From NCBI GenBank assembly GCA_035293985.1, contig DATGLS010000048.1, forward strand, positions 434,001 through 498,000: a stretch of 64,000 nt of DNA, written 5' to 3'. Below, in pieces: positions 63,101 through 64,000 of the stretch. Below the pieces are notes generated by a model. That model saw only the letters and a program-made list of their open reading frames with translations. It was not told the DNA's origin and did no database searches. Origin of the DNA: JAVDCA01 sp035293985. Lineage in GTDB: Bacteria; Pseudomonadota; Alphaproteobacteria; Rhizobiales; Xanthobacteraceae. Both the position numbers and the translations under genes were made by a program. The number at the start of each line of letters is the position of its first letter. The stretch's first letter is position 1.

Positions 63101-63842
63101 CGGCCATACTTTCACGGTCGACGACTCGACCGGCACCGGGACCGCCAACATCAACGGCTCGGCGCTGCTCGCCAATCTGCTGGTCGAGCTCAACAGCTCC
63201 GACTTCACGTCGGCCGACACCATCCGCGGCGGCTCCGGCAACGACGAGATCAAGCTCGTCGATCAGACCGGCATCACGGTGGTCGACAGCGACTTTGCGA
63301 ACGTGAGCAGCATCGAGACGCTCGCGCTCGGCGGCGCCGCCTCGAATAGCGTGACGCTCGGGGCCCTCGCGAGCGCCGATGTCGGCGGCGCCGGTCACAC
63401 CCTCACGGTCGACGACTCGAGCGCCACCGGCAACCTGTTCCTCGATGCGTCGGCGATGACCGCAAACCTTCACGTCCTGCTCGACGGGCTCGGCAACGAC
63501 ATCATCGCCGGCGGCGCGGGCAACGACATCTTCCAGTTCAACACCGCGCCGACGCAAGGTCCCGACCAGATCAGCAACTTCAACAACACCACCCAGCAGG
63601 ACCAGATCGCCGTCTCGGCGGCGGGCTTCGGCGGTGGGCTCGTGGCCGGGCAGACCGCAGCCTCGGTGTTCGAGGCGTCCGGCGACAACAACTTCACGTC
63701 GGCCAACAACCGCTTCCACTTCGATACGGCGAACCACAGCCTGTACTACAGCGCCGACGGGACGACCGCGCACGAGGTGCTGCTCGCCACCATCACGAAC
63801 GGCACCGCCCTGCACGGGACCGACATTCACATCGTCAGCTGA
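33150..63842 (+). CDS. Giant type I secreted adhesin, 10,230 aa
   Basis: A single intact frame of 30,693 bp, about 1 MDa. Layout: prefix (1-183; ENITLVHVGDRLIIIFDN); about 31 T1SS-143/DUF5801-like repeats (184-6167; SFGADGP, HDFGVTSHG, GDGTYTFTL); a cadherin-like unit (6168-6397); beta-solenoid block I (6398-7290); VCBS/cadherin repeats alternating with five NGGFE jelly-roll-like domains (about 7295-9490); solenoid/RTX block II with GGxGxD motifs (about 9650-10130); and a type I secretion tail ending HGTDIHIVS. I see only one cysteine (residue 5754), usual for such cargo. This is the build of LapA/BapA/SiiE-type biofilm or attachment proteins. No clear LapG-type cleavage site is present. The ATG has no strong ribosome site. 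The gene product should be carried out by a T1SS, not visible in the window. Confidence 0.93.
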   Translation: MDRSIIVAQAGGPQVPNTGPNTTPPKVITVNKPQGDQSITVHVDGSTKLDLSAIANENITLVHVGDRLIIIFDNHAQVTIEPFYGDNGQPLPDLTIDLGPNHDVTAAQFASEFLITTDQSVLPASGGPNSVSSGANFVSFTIDSFSTPTPLPLLAPEDNNGTTGGAANGQAGQQIVPMSLDNALVSGSVSEGGLVTDTIGTTGNSPGAATVATGVPGSLLALVNFGTGGPASAPFQFVSQAAASTWLAHLGLDSHGSLIDTATINGNTLIASTDPSEGTPHNVFSLTINANGSWTFTLLAPLDDGPNQAETSATIDLSGLIQAVDASGGTITLSGDFKITVVDDNPVLTSATVTSGSVEEGALFHAADGAFGDLYGDGNAHFQDGSTATISGTLAGLVSFGADGPASASGEEPASLVNREGKQVGFLVPDGFQFAVTTGAHDFGVTSHGQEVNYIEVTGSGGPFEELTAWTNGGPSNGGHEAFTLFLEGSGFYQFTLINPLDNGPNQSESAATLDLSTLIKAVDFDGSTVPLSGDFKIAVVDDNPVLTSATDISGTVQEGALASGSPGDLFGAGNEQGQSGLATVASGSIANLVSFGADGPAAAKGGAVDGFTFSVAGSASHDFGVTSHGQEVDFVTVTSSGTSQTLTAYTNGGPGEENDSHEVFTLVLNGDGTYTFTLISPIDNGPNQGESAATLDLSTLIQATDFDGSTVPLSGDFQITVVDDSPVLTSASDTSGTVQEGALASGSPGDLYGAGNEQGQSGFVTVATGSLANLVSFGADGPAEPKGGAVDGFTFSVAGSASHDFGVTSHGQEVDFVTVTSSGTSETLTAYTNGGPGEENNSHEVFTLVLNGDGSYTFTLINPLDNGPNQNETSTTIDLSTLIHATDFDGSSVPLSGDFQITVVDDGPVLTSASNISESVQEGALASGDSGDLFGAGNQQGQSGFVTVATGSLANLVSFGADGPAEAKGGAVDGFTFSVAGSASHDFGVTSHGQEVDFVTVTSSGTSQTLTAYTNGGPGEENDSHAVFTLVLNGDGTYTFTLINPIDDGPNQSETSTTLDLSTLIQATDFDGSTVPLSGDFQITVTDDAPIDVSGAAGFAGTVNEGGLPNGNESSSPTVFTATTGSLDTLVSFGADGKNGTPFQFVANASTALAALQIHSHDVLVDTASVSGTTLTAYAGGLTGTAAFTLTLNSNDSWTFRLLAPIDHNGSQTFDLSDLVQAVDFDGNAVVLASGDLRVTITDDAPVDAASATGLLGTVNEGGLTNGNEPFSPTVYTGTTGSLDTLVSFGADGKNATPFQFVADAGTALTALQLHSHGVLVDTASVSGTTLTAYAGGLNGTAVFTLTLNSNDSWTFKLLAPIDHNGAQTVDLSSLVQAVDYDGSSVGLASGDIKITITDDAPITISATALLGTVNEGGLPGGNEPSSATTFTGTSGSLDSFVHFGADGQNTTPFQFVAGASSVLADLGLASHGVQVGYAAVTGTTLAAYTGTTAGGTEVFTLTLNASGSWTFHLLAPIDHDGAETIDLSRLVEAVDYDGSAVTLASGELEITITDDAPVLSGTVSGGVDEGALAAGWPGDAYGGGNDQGTSASAVYSGSISGTVSFGADGAALDGTRAAGFQLAVTNGATHDFGVKSLGQEVNYVTLSALGSGAHGDTQTLVGWTNGGLANGGHEVFALTLNGDGTYTFTLINPIDQGSQGDDTATLDLSSLVKAVDYDGSSVALSGDFKINVTDDVPVISGAVSGSVDEGGLTSAIDPYGTGNDSGAAITFSGSLGIDFGADGPAPAAVAASSGTPQTITFDNFSSGQSFTSGNITVTTDQGLNNVSIQHNTNVQVFGTTITVTDTAGQFTLNHVDLGLFGIGTSAAVDNILVTGYNAQNQVIATYTVDLGATIPLGAPSFTFNTTGTPFAGLDVSKVTFTIADPAHFAGSVVLDNLAISTGATAGTPGPVYFSDQATAANNVTVHDANDNPVANLTSHGATVEYALINSDTLVGYTGATVPTSISAANVVFSVTLSTSGSGSYDFVLDKPLDQAIAGEDKLNFTFKYTAQDFDGDTVSGTFTVSDTDDMPVQNTSATAVNGAVDEGGLTSATDTYGIGNDQGFATSASGASGSLASLVKFGADGPDATAFHIVDATAAGAWLTGLGLTSHGHAINSASVSGNTLTALDANSDKVFTLTVNGDGSWTFNLLEPIDQPNGNGENAQTIDLSGLVQAIDYDGDAITLHDLGGTVTTQLSLQPGHYPGDLTTGGVTLNGLTFASDTDPTHYSSAAISVSAQGLGIGSDHISDGQGFMISRAGTDAVSFDLTTDGGKSVTTTIYWAAYTGNTESDHGSATVTVTSSGTLVNIDPTGTFDHLVLDFAMGANDQIRADDISYTASGTSGVFTVTVTDDIPVLTGAAFGLVFEAGLTSATDPYGTGSYSFAHTEASGTLGIDFGADGPAVARTPVYFTDTATAANNVTVTDAYGHAVDLTSLTSHGQAVSFALLSPTELVAYTGAAPTASDTVFTVNLSTAAPNGTYDFVLDQPLDGTGGALHFTFSYTAQDFDGSTASGTFTVWDIDDAPTLTGAGEAGATGIVEEGALAFASAGPGDLYGSGNEQGETGFSTEVSGSLSGLVIFGADGPAETASGSVDGFQFVAASGTHDFGVSSHGVEVGFYTVSTSGTSETLTAYAGTSASGPEAFTLELNGDGTYTFTLVNPIDDVSGSATIDLSTVIQAVDFDGSTQEVNYKITVVDDTPVLTGAAFGLVFEEGLTSATDPYGTGSYSFAHTEASGTLGIDFGADGPAVAGTTSETFDVSSSLADRTFNFHQDGNLVFQGLFGAGSSPNGSYMDGYIGQAITITDAAGKFALTSIDLSEGSQFNIFGGGNSVELVGLDASGHVLATDTVSVGNGLPTTVFDAAGTPFAGLQLAALELLPSDTNSSVQFNDITVARTSAPVYFTDAATAANNVTVTDGKGHAVDLTSLTSHGQAVHFALLSPTELVAYTGAAPTASDTVFTVNLSTAAPNGSYDFVLDQPLDELPGTGGELHFTFSYTAQDFDGSTASGTFTVRDIDDAPVLVAQTPVAIVDGNFVGGPNDFKLPGPWSAPLGATDNKGFIEGWTYATSPVGGATPGNVELERVDSGYAGATSSNGAPMVDLEASPGNIEITQAIAGLAAGEHIQINFEMGAADFGNAKLAVLWDGQQIATYNPQTGPTQLESVVVTATGNNDAITFEEIGQSGDNTGTYITNMSGQQVAGVVYEGGLDVPQQSIPPSTVIAPIVGNDQGAPVTASGTLAGLVAFGADGPAAGGGFQLVAQNNTQASAEVASLKLSSLGSAVDHATIAGNAITAITADGHDVFSLTVNGNGSWTFTLLAPLVDAHSGQDAIDLDLSSFVQAVDYDGDAVALSGDFRIAVIDDVPVLTGATDTSGLVQDGALPGGNEQGHPGFSIAHAGSIAGLASFGADGAALSGGGANGFQFVAASGTHHFGVTSHGVEVDFYTVATSGASQTLTAYAGTSASAPEAFTLQLNGDGTYTFTLLNPIDAAGPGATSASVDLSTLVKAVDGDGDSIVLASGDFTISVAADAPELTGTTDTSGSVAEGALTFSSTVGDLHGSGNEVGHASLSATATGSLASLVSFGADGPAFSGTAKDGFQFVAASGTHDFGVSSHGVEVDFFTVASSGAAQTLTAYAGTSANAPEVFTLELNGDGTYTFTLLNPLDNGPDQFPGTPPLDLSTLIKAVDFDGNSVTLAPGDFTIAVADDAAAVTGATSGSVDEAGLTAATDPYGVGNDPGAATAFSGSLGIQFGADGPAATIANVASPVYFTIPFATATIIENGVQLPTTLTSHGEFVSFVLLNAETLVGYTGSTVPTSAGDASVVFSVTLSVSASAPNGSYDFVLDKPLDQQLTTGPLSLTFSYGATDFDGNPVTGTFTVTDSRDAVELTSATDASGTVEESALAFSSGGPNAPAGDLYGSGTEHGQPGFTTVHSGSIADLVSFGAGGPSAGGGITQGFHFVTGGGSYDFGVTSHGSQVDFYTVSSSGPAQTLTAFSDGLGTEVFTLTLNGDGTYTFTLLNPIDNGPNQKATSATIDLSGLIAATDFDGHTVTLASGTFAITVDDDAPVLTGATDTSGTVAESALGSAAMFPGTDDFGSGTEAGQPGFTTVHSGSLAGLVSVGADGGGFEFTSGFTASGHHDFGITSHGAEVASFTVTDLGGLQTLTAFTGASATGVAVFTLTLLGDGAYTFTLLDPIDNGPNQTETSAIIDFSSLIQAVDFDGNSVALASGDFKITIMDDAPVLVAGASAFGTVDESGLAGGDFRSSFASGTLGQLVSFGADGPGATPFRFVADPSTVITNLGLESHDAPVNFATVTSNGLTTVLAAYTDGSASGHEVFTLTLGNDGSWTFQLMAPLDNNGGSSIDLSGLLQAIDHDGSTVALASGDLTITIVDDAPHVVPGAAVVAGSVAEGGLTFSSTIGDLYGSGNEVGQAAFSSVASGSLSGLISFGADGAALSGGAKDGFQFVAASGTHDFGVASHGVEVDFFTVASSGTSETLTAYAGTSANAPEVFTLQLNGDGTYTFTLLNPLDDGPNQLLGTPPLDLSSLVKAVDFDGSSFTLASGDFTITVTNDAPIVTSVASGSVDESGLTAATDPYGVGTDPGARTAFSGSLGIHFGADGPVAAVANGPSPIYFTSLPTATGLTSHGESVSFVQLNAETLVAYTGNTAPTSIGDASVVFSVTLSLSASAPNGSYDFILDKPIDQAGSGPISLTFSYGAQDFDGNTVDGTFTVADTSDAVALTSATDTSGTVQESALAFSSGGPTDPAGDLYGSGTEHGQPGFTAVHSGSIADLVSFGASGPMLSGGIADGFRFAAAGSGFHDFGVMSHGVEVSTFSITSSGTSQTLTAFGGSAPNGPEAVFTLTLNDDGTYTFTLLNPIDNGSNQNETSAIIDLSSLIQATDFDGHIVTLASGTFEITVNDDAPVLTGFTDTAGTVQEGALTAGFPDVVAGGGNEQGQPGFSTVHSGSLADVVSFGADGPGLNAFHFAVANNSTYDFGVTSLGQAVNFVQVYNLAGGAELLIAFSDGNPNRVGTDGHAVFTLLLDGDGTYTFTLLNALDNGPANGNALTLDLSKLVEAVDADGNSITLASGDFQITVTDDAPVLAASATGLLGSVNEAGLIPITQTFGTDPFGSGHGAPVLTSETTFSGATGSLDTLVHFGADGQNATPFQFVASAGTALAALGIESHGALIDFASVTTTASGTTLAAHTGGSIGGTEVFTLALDNDGSWKFTLLAPIDDNGGKTLDLSSLIQAVDHDGSAITLASGDVQIAVADDVPVSTRETAFLGTVNEGGLTSASDPFGIGNEPPATTSFSVASGSLDQLVTFGADGPNGTPFQFVTSASTALAALGIDSHGALVDFASVTTTAAGTTLAAYTGGAATGTEVFTLTLGNDGSWNFTLVAPIDASGAKTIDLSGLVQGVDFDGSRVTLDAGELQVTINDDSPRTTSATDTSGTVQESALASGTPGDLYGSGSEQGPSGVSSVHSGSLSGLVTFGADGPAETASGSVDAFQFSFSGFATHEFGVTSRGQDVDVVQVTSAGNSQTLTGWSQGGPLGGGHEVFTLLLNGDGTYIFTLINPLDNAFQTTTLDFSSLIQAADFDGDFVALAPGAFKITVADDTPALTGATDTSGTVQESALAFSTASGDIYASGSEHGQSGVAATHSGSIASLVNFGADGPALTASGSATGFSFTGNGLHDFGVKSHGLEVEFCQFGGNGASQTLTASTADGTEVFTLTLGGDGTYAFTLINPLDQSGSPVTLDFSTLIQATDFDGNTISLASGDFTISVSDDTPDAVAGASASGMVNEGGLGFAAPFGSGNEPASAAVFNGATGSLDTLVHFGADGPNGLPFQFVADPSTALAALGIESHGSLVDFAAVSGTALAAYTNGSAAGTPVFTLSLGNDGAWNFTLLAPIDNNGGKTIDLSGLVQALDFDGSTVALASGSLQMTITDDAPVVSAGTGVVLGSVAEAGLTAATDPFGSGNGNEVSSPTVFTGTQGSFYSDVHFGADGPGTTPFVFVANASTALTALGIDSHGSQIDFAAVTTTTSGTTLAAYTGGSAGGTEVFTLTLANDGSWTFTLLAPIDGNVYKTLDLSSLVQAVDHDGSATTLASGDFKITVADDAPTANLLTPAAIVDNVASATFTLTPGSSYTFGADGPAASGAITFNTAGAQISGPAGETLGTPTYVVNGSSITVEPGAAFEALNPGEGAILTIPYMVTDFDGSTASANLVITIEGINDAPVAANNTVTTSETSAYVFKVADFPFTDAEHNALQNVIITSLPTGGILTDNGVPVQAGQAISPTDIANGKLVFTPATGSGFSAANAFGFAIQDDGGTANGGHDTSAAATMTVDVTRVGATTLSFVNATGSGTAFSDASSASLAANDKIGTFVAGGDPNPGDTFTYTIQPGGTSTGLTLNSSTGVLSVGSTALSNITDTFTVAATDSQNDAPATTSVTVWVGTSGANTVSFANSTSNVLLAYGLGGNDTITGESAANSINILNGGPGNDTFILTNASFTSNDSINGGAGTNTIQLSDTNGVTVTDSAFSNVTSVQKLVIGGSGTNTVTLGTAASADVGASGTLTIDDSAGTGNLTVNAAAMTATVNVIVAAQNFDPQTIRGGSGTNNKVTVTDPNNVGINVVDADFSNLSNIQTLAVTGGIQNDVTLGAIASAEIGSGTLTVDATAATAVVSIDVSAMTAAFALLGSSGLTVTNNFYVTSAQLDNAPTVRGGSGSQIYSDINIVGAANITDAAFAHVTNVGFLILDNATNSVTVGTNAKNSGLLEIDGGSATAGHNLTVDATGLGASASFTIFGGAGDDVFKLAQNDFTSHMDINGEGGTNTIQLTTGGTIADSAWSEISNVQKLVLADANNTVTLGTNERIALNGATLTVDATAEASTHSASVNASALASGDGLDVLGGAGNDAVTVTANGGFSTVHGFAPGVFDYSGGGGNNTIAIANTASTFNLIDSDFASISNVQTLTMGASASTIVDNLTLGADVSAEVGTGGTFTVTDTGAEKVNIDGSAMTANLTVNLGSGTDSVIAGAGTNSFTGGSGADTFTYNVSSHGTEIANGAAGIDTQIINGDASPTTYNINPITIASTGYIGVNIEPGAGDDVAATSASYTVATTAVEELVINLGSAGDTVNVTGDLSGTGLATSTITINGGAGDDSVNLTGFSPKEDIVFNGGGNDAGGDTVIFGAAFAAPGTTYAPIYSGNTLIGVTVTINGVADTFTNVESFQFTDGTRTLGQLFPPTANPVSQAVADTVNQDAGHVLASGNAITDVHDSDVLTGTSLSIASAGSSAQTGTTVGTNTVIDGTYGNLTISSDGSYSYTATAALDALQAGQNPSDVFNLTVADSAGGTATTTLTFNITGANDAAVITGDITGAVTEAGGVNNGTPGVPTATGLLHATDVDGPATFVTESNVATAYGTFSLTQGGSWNYTLDNTNPTVQALNAGGTLHDIFTVQTADGTSQSLNITINGADDAPVNVVPGAQSVSNAATLVLSSANGDAISVSDVDNPTLTETLTVSHGTLGLAGSNGLTVTGNGSNDVVLSGTQAAIDAALNGLTYAPTAGYAGGDTLQIASNDGTLTTTSSVAITVTSSNHSPQIQSSTNGTLTWGQTPATGPNIVSDSGFENGIAVVNGTAVNTLPGWTVNTAGVNGAAPAHAHSGTWDLQITTFNTGLGGDASITQTLATTAGQVYVLDFWLNNFNNSTPNDFNVLWNGQAVETFVNLGQQGYTEYKVNVTGAAGSSTLTFAGHNDFGFFHLDDVSVATVADVATGTVTFTDLDVADSHSVTATPDHAGYVGTFTASIAPGGDSTGGVTGTVNWTFSVDPSVVNALAPQQSIVQTYTVTVDDGHGGTASRDVSVTLTNPDHAPVITGATNGGVDLDASLQVFPGNDILNGGFENWNHQLQAAVQSWVTTGGSIELLGGGAGPFGQHSGDVALLFGVGPQTTAVSQTVWTVPGEHYTLSFWVKAWDSDYINNGVDEGVNNSFSVAFGNNSVWNATPLPGGIGADYVQETFDVVGTGGAQTLTFAASDAGFGAGTGTGGGFSLDDVSLTPVTLPTPGTETASGTVTFTDADATDTHVVSAVAAGQNYVGTFTPSLTTDSTGGHSGTVNWTFSVPDSALSFLAAGQSVVQTYTITVDDGHGGKTAQDVHVTLTNPDHAPMVTHEVNGSVTPAEWLGMPTGNVVANSGFESGFTGWSFPNGAAITDGLAHSGGHAYEANNFNAPDVITQSFATTPGGVYTIDFWLANDALGGGDAITTTWDGVTVQSLSPTNVPAGSNFQNPVYVEYSAQVVATGSTASLGFLFQHQSGGQGIFLFDDATVSATPHMNGTYGTIAFNDIDTIDSHTVTFTPDGQNYVGTFSAAIATGQDSAATVNDTAGQSGTVTWTFMASDQDLAFLTPGQTKVQTYTVTIDDGHGGTTSQDVAVTLVGGDRPPTPAADIVNVNVNATATATTHATGVLNNDTDPDSGDTAALTVSAILAGTGGTPTLLSGGQASVNGTYGTLTIHSDGTYSYSPNDAAAQALPIGQQATDVFTYTARDTTGESASTTLTFDVTGANTPPTAAGAQNGSVTENATPPSNIVVNGGFESSGSNWSVTQGTAAFDGFSAHTGFLGADLSGLPEGFINQTLTTVAGAQYTLSFWLGLSGSTSDFFAAQVNGSAVFSFANHANFGYTQENVTFTAASSSTQLQFAWSVGGGGRFLLDDVSVVGGPGTETTSGTATFTDPNLTDTHAVSVEPNSNIGTLTTSIAPGNDSTGGQTGIVTWNYSVSDAAIQFLAANQSLTQTYTLDIADNHGGVAHQNVLVTLNGTNEAPVFGAAGSGGVSERTGLQGSSLPDTTSGSLSFTDPDTIDTHTASVLAVTASGVISGLPSNATLLGFLTTGAITEPNGGTGSVVWNFSAQDSTFDYLAAGQTATLTYTIQVQDNHGGTATQTVAVTITGANDAATIAGTTIGSVTEAGGVNNGTPGVATATGTLTDTDPDGPTNTFQAVATPTAGDHGFGNYTIDASGHWTYTLNDANATVQALNVNQTLTDTFTVLTQDGTQQVITVTVHGADDAPVNSVPTAQTVTPNGSLVLTGANAITVTDVDTTTLTETLTVSHGTITLSGLAGLTFTNGDGTADATMTFSGGQSAIDAALNGLTYTPTPGFTGTDALQITSDDGTYQSGSSVALSILGNQPPVITSGPQSASVTENASFAPVNLVTNGGFESGGSGWTTTGNVTFDPVFPRTGAGDASMGGGGPDTLTQTLATVAGEQYTLNFYAAADSQSTTDSLLAEINGTPIVTVTNQDNSPYIQQTANFTASSNSTQLQFVSSDPNGFFVLDDISVTGAGTPGVETAGGAIAFTDVNLGDAHTVSVVPSASGYYGTLSAAVAPDSTGGTTGEVNWNFAVNDSAIQFLAAGQTLTQTYTVKVDDGHGGTASQNVTVTINGANEAPLLNTSDTVSLGDQAKGNGAPVGAVGTLVSQLVAIGTGPNNITDVDSSAKTGIAITAANNTSNGTWKYSIDGGASWHNFGSVSATNALLLDSTARIYFQPTSGTFTGSPQISFLAWDESTGTNGGVANASVTGGSSAFSTGGTDKAVVTIGTVTTGTTASLTSSADSVFFTTGVGNTVSATVNTLSSGTGATTLNTTDKLIGAGQDILSLTVNSTGTSGNYSFNFTNISAFSGFNDVKLAANPAKTVSLTFGNNDILSGQTLTVDGSADSSKSFTVNAFNVTNGGNFNIIASSSTNNLTGGTGNDVFQFTAAQFNATPSVLGGGGLDTVLISDAAGGYSISDGAFALVSEIQTVKIGGTGADSITLGANASNDVGGPGNMLTIDDSNGAGNLTVNGAAMTANLTVIAGSGTSDTLTGGSGSDTFELANAHFHNAAQTINGGAGSDTVWITDSSAITVADVDFTHVSSVETLKIGGTGLDSVTLGANVNTDVGGAGHTFTVDDSTGTGTANINGSALLANLLVELNSSDFTSADTIRGGSGNDEIKLVDQTGITVVDSDFANVSSIETLALGGAASNSVTLGALASADVGGAGHTLTVDDSSATGNLFLDASAMTANLHVLLDGLGNDIIAGGAGNDIFQFNTAPTQGPDQISNFNNTTQQDQIAVSAAGFGGGLVAGQTAASVFEASGDNNFTSANNRFHFDTANHSLYYSADGTTAHEVLLATITNGTALHGTDIHIVS
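34785..36421 (+). repeat. Three near-identical 546-bp repeat units
   Basis: Units start at 34785, 35331 and 35877, each exactly 546 bp (182 codons), and differ at only a few positions. They are the youngest-looking copies in the gene and a likely site of recombination or assembly collapse. Confidence 0.85.
38520..39000 (+). other. Domain nested inside a C-type repeat (first)
   Basis: Between DFGADGPAPAA and PVYFSD a beta-sandwich-like stretch is inserted (TITFDNFSSGQSFTSGNITV, TITVTDTAGQFTLNHVDLGL, STPFAGLDVSK-like end). A related insert lies at the same point in the repeat at 41380. Confidence 0.6.
41523..41967 (+). other. Domain nested inside a C-type repeat (second)
   Basis: The repeats at 40336-40743 and 41380-42218 are nearly identical in DNA, but the second carries about 445 extra bases placed exactly between GADGPAVA and PVYFTD. 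The insert (AITITDAAGKFALTSIDLSE, AGTPFAGLQLAALELLPSD) is homologous to that at 38520-39000. Confidence 0.65.
42355..42870 (+). other. Jelly-roll-like domain inside the repeat array
   Basis: A B-type repeat is preceded by a segment with DGNFVGG, GWTYATSP, VDLEASPGNIEITQAIAGL and a terminal strand set resembling the NGGFE carbohydrate-binding-like domains of the C-terminal third. It is the only such domain in the T1SS-143 array. Confidence 0.55.
43863..46460 (+). repeat. Five-repeat block, copy 1 (A-C-A-A-B)
   Basis: Residues 3572-4437. The order of unit types and many insertions (VAEGALTFSSTVGDLHGSGN, AATDPYGVGNDPG, ALAFSSGGPNAPAGDLYG) recur in the next block, so the two arose by duplication of about 2.6 kb. 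Confidence 0.75.
46461..49109 (+). repeat. Five-repeat block, copy 2 (A-C-A-A-B)
   Basis: Residues 4438-5320. Matches copy 1 unit for unit (VAEGGLTFSSTIGDLYGSGN, AATDPYGVGTDPG, ALAFSSGGPTDPAGDLYG) with scattered substitutions, so the duplication is older than the 546-bp array at 34785. Confidence 0.75.
52345..55015 (+). repeat. Beta-solenoid block I
   Basis: Repeating about 105-residue units with NTVTLG...ADVG...LTIDDSAGTGNLTVNAAAMTA and GGxGTNTIQL. A few RTX-like motifs occur (GGPGNDTF, GGAGDDVF, GGAGDDSV), so calcium binding is likely here as well as at the C-terminus. Confidence 0.65.
55030..61620 (+). repeat. VCBS/cadherin units alternating with NGGFE domains
   Basis: VCBS units (GTYGNLTISSDGSYSYTA, GTLTIHSDGTYSYSPND) and cadherin-like linkers (TYTVTVDDGHGG) alternate with five domains opening NGGFE/SGFE and ending FHLDDVSV-like. 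The five start near 56160, 56990, 57860, 59055 and 60920. The fold looks like a galactose-binding jelly roll (CBM4/9 or DUF642-like), implying sugar binding. Confidence 0.65.
62400..63842 (+). repeat. Solenoid block II with RTX motifs and secretion tail
   Basis: About four units similar to block I (NVTLGANASNDVGG, LTIDDSNGAGNLTVNGAAMTA) carrying GGTGNDVFQF, GGSGSDTFEL, GGAGSDTVWI, GGSGNDEIKL and GGAGNDIFQF. The last 100 residues (RFHFDTANHSLYYSADGT) are the usual end of uncleaved T1SS cargo in this group. Confidence 0.75.
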
Positions 63843-63873
63843 CGCATGACGGCGCCGTTTCGCCAAGGGAGAA

Positions 63874-64000
63874 ATGCAACCAATAGAACCGATTCATCGT
63901 TGGACGCGCCGACTCGAGATCGACGAGGTGGGTGTCGGGGCTTCGCCGGCGCCCAGGCCGGAGCCGCAATCGCCCCACCATCCGCTCAGCCCGATGGTTC
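63874..64000 (+). CDS. Start of the next gene, cut by the window edge
   Basis: AAGGGAGAA directly precedes ATG 63874, giving MQPIEPIHRWTRRLEIDEVG and a Pro/Ser-rich stretch through 42 codons. It begins 32 bases after the giant adhesin gene, so it is probably in the same operon. Type I secretion ATPases and adaptors are the usual neighbours, but the visible part has no diagnostic motif. Confidence 0.6.
   Translation, partial: MQPIEPIHRWTRRLEIDEVGVGASPAPRPEPQSPHHPLSPMV

Overview
The window looks like chromosomal DNA of a GC-rich alphaproteobacterium, most likely order Hyphomicrobiales (Bradyrhizobium/Rhodopseudomonas/Xanthobacteraceae relatives). The basis is the gene content (GatCAB amidotransferase, DUF2336 protein, aspS close to rnd, bradyrhizobial-type palindromic intergenic repeats, many Tat- and Sec-exported small proteins), codon bias, and two perfect CtrA-type boxes (TTAA-N7-TTAA). 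No rRNA, tRNA, CRISPR array, intact insertion sequence or phage gene was found.

Layout. 1-2.3 kb: the start of a leftward gene, a transglutaminase-like protein, an 18-codon lysine/alanine micro-ORF, and a long stretch without a recognisable gene. 2.3-7.4 kb: a dispersed gat locus (gatC, two tiny paralogous cysteine proteins, gatA, a rightward Asp-nucleophile alpha/beta hydrolase, a 98-aa protein, gatB). 7.5-9.7 kb: small rightward genes and a DUF2336 gene. 9.9-15.7 kb: a CSS-EAL cyclic-di-GMP phosphodiesterase with a CtrA box in front, two GNAT-type genes, speD and maeB. 15.9-19.8 kb: a Tat amidohydrolase and a GMC dehydrogenase with its small Tat subunit. 20-31.5 kb: a DUF805 protein, aspS, a triple-barrel outer-membrane protein, a ThDP enzyme, half of an Fe-siderophore/cobalamin-type ABC importer, and rnd. 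Two segments here are flanked by broken copies of the neighbouring gene: aspS 3' end and ThDP-enzyme 5' end. 31.5-32.7 kb: a chemoreceptor remnant, a TPR protein and a small secreted protein.

33.15-63.84 kb, almost half the window, is one uninterrupted gene for a 10,230-residue protein of about 1 MDa. It has an N-terminal prefix, about 31 T1SS-143 (DUF5801-like) repeats, a first beta-solenoid block, a VCBS/cadherin region alternating with jelly-roll 'NGGFE' carbohydrate-binding-like domains, and a second solenoid/RTX block with a type I secretion C-terminus. It is best read as a type I secreted giant adhesin. Its promoter region carries a CtrA-type box over a sigma70-like promoter and an array of ATTTCAG motifs phased at 11 bp. 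The next gene starts 32 bp downstream and is cut by the window edge; a secretion component is possible but not shown.

The most interesting signals are the giant gene with its internal block duplications and nested inserted domains, its control region, the paired MCxxC...FVCE mini-proteins inside the gat locus, the (KKA)n micro-ORF, and the two gene insertions flanked by partial copies of adjacent genes.
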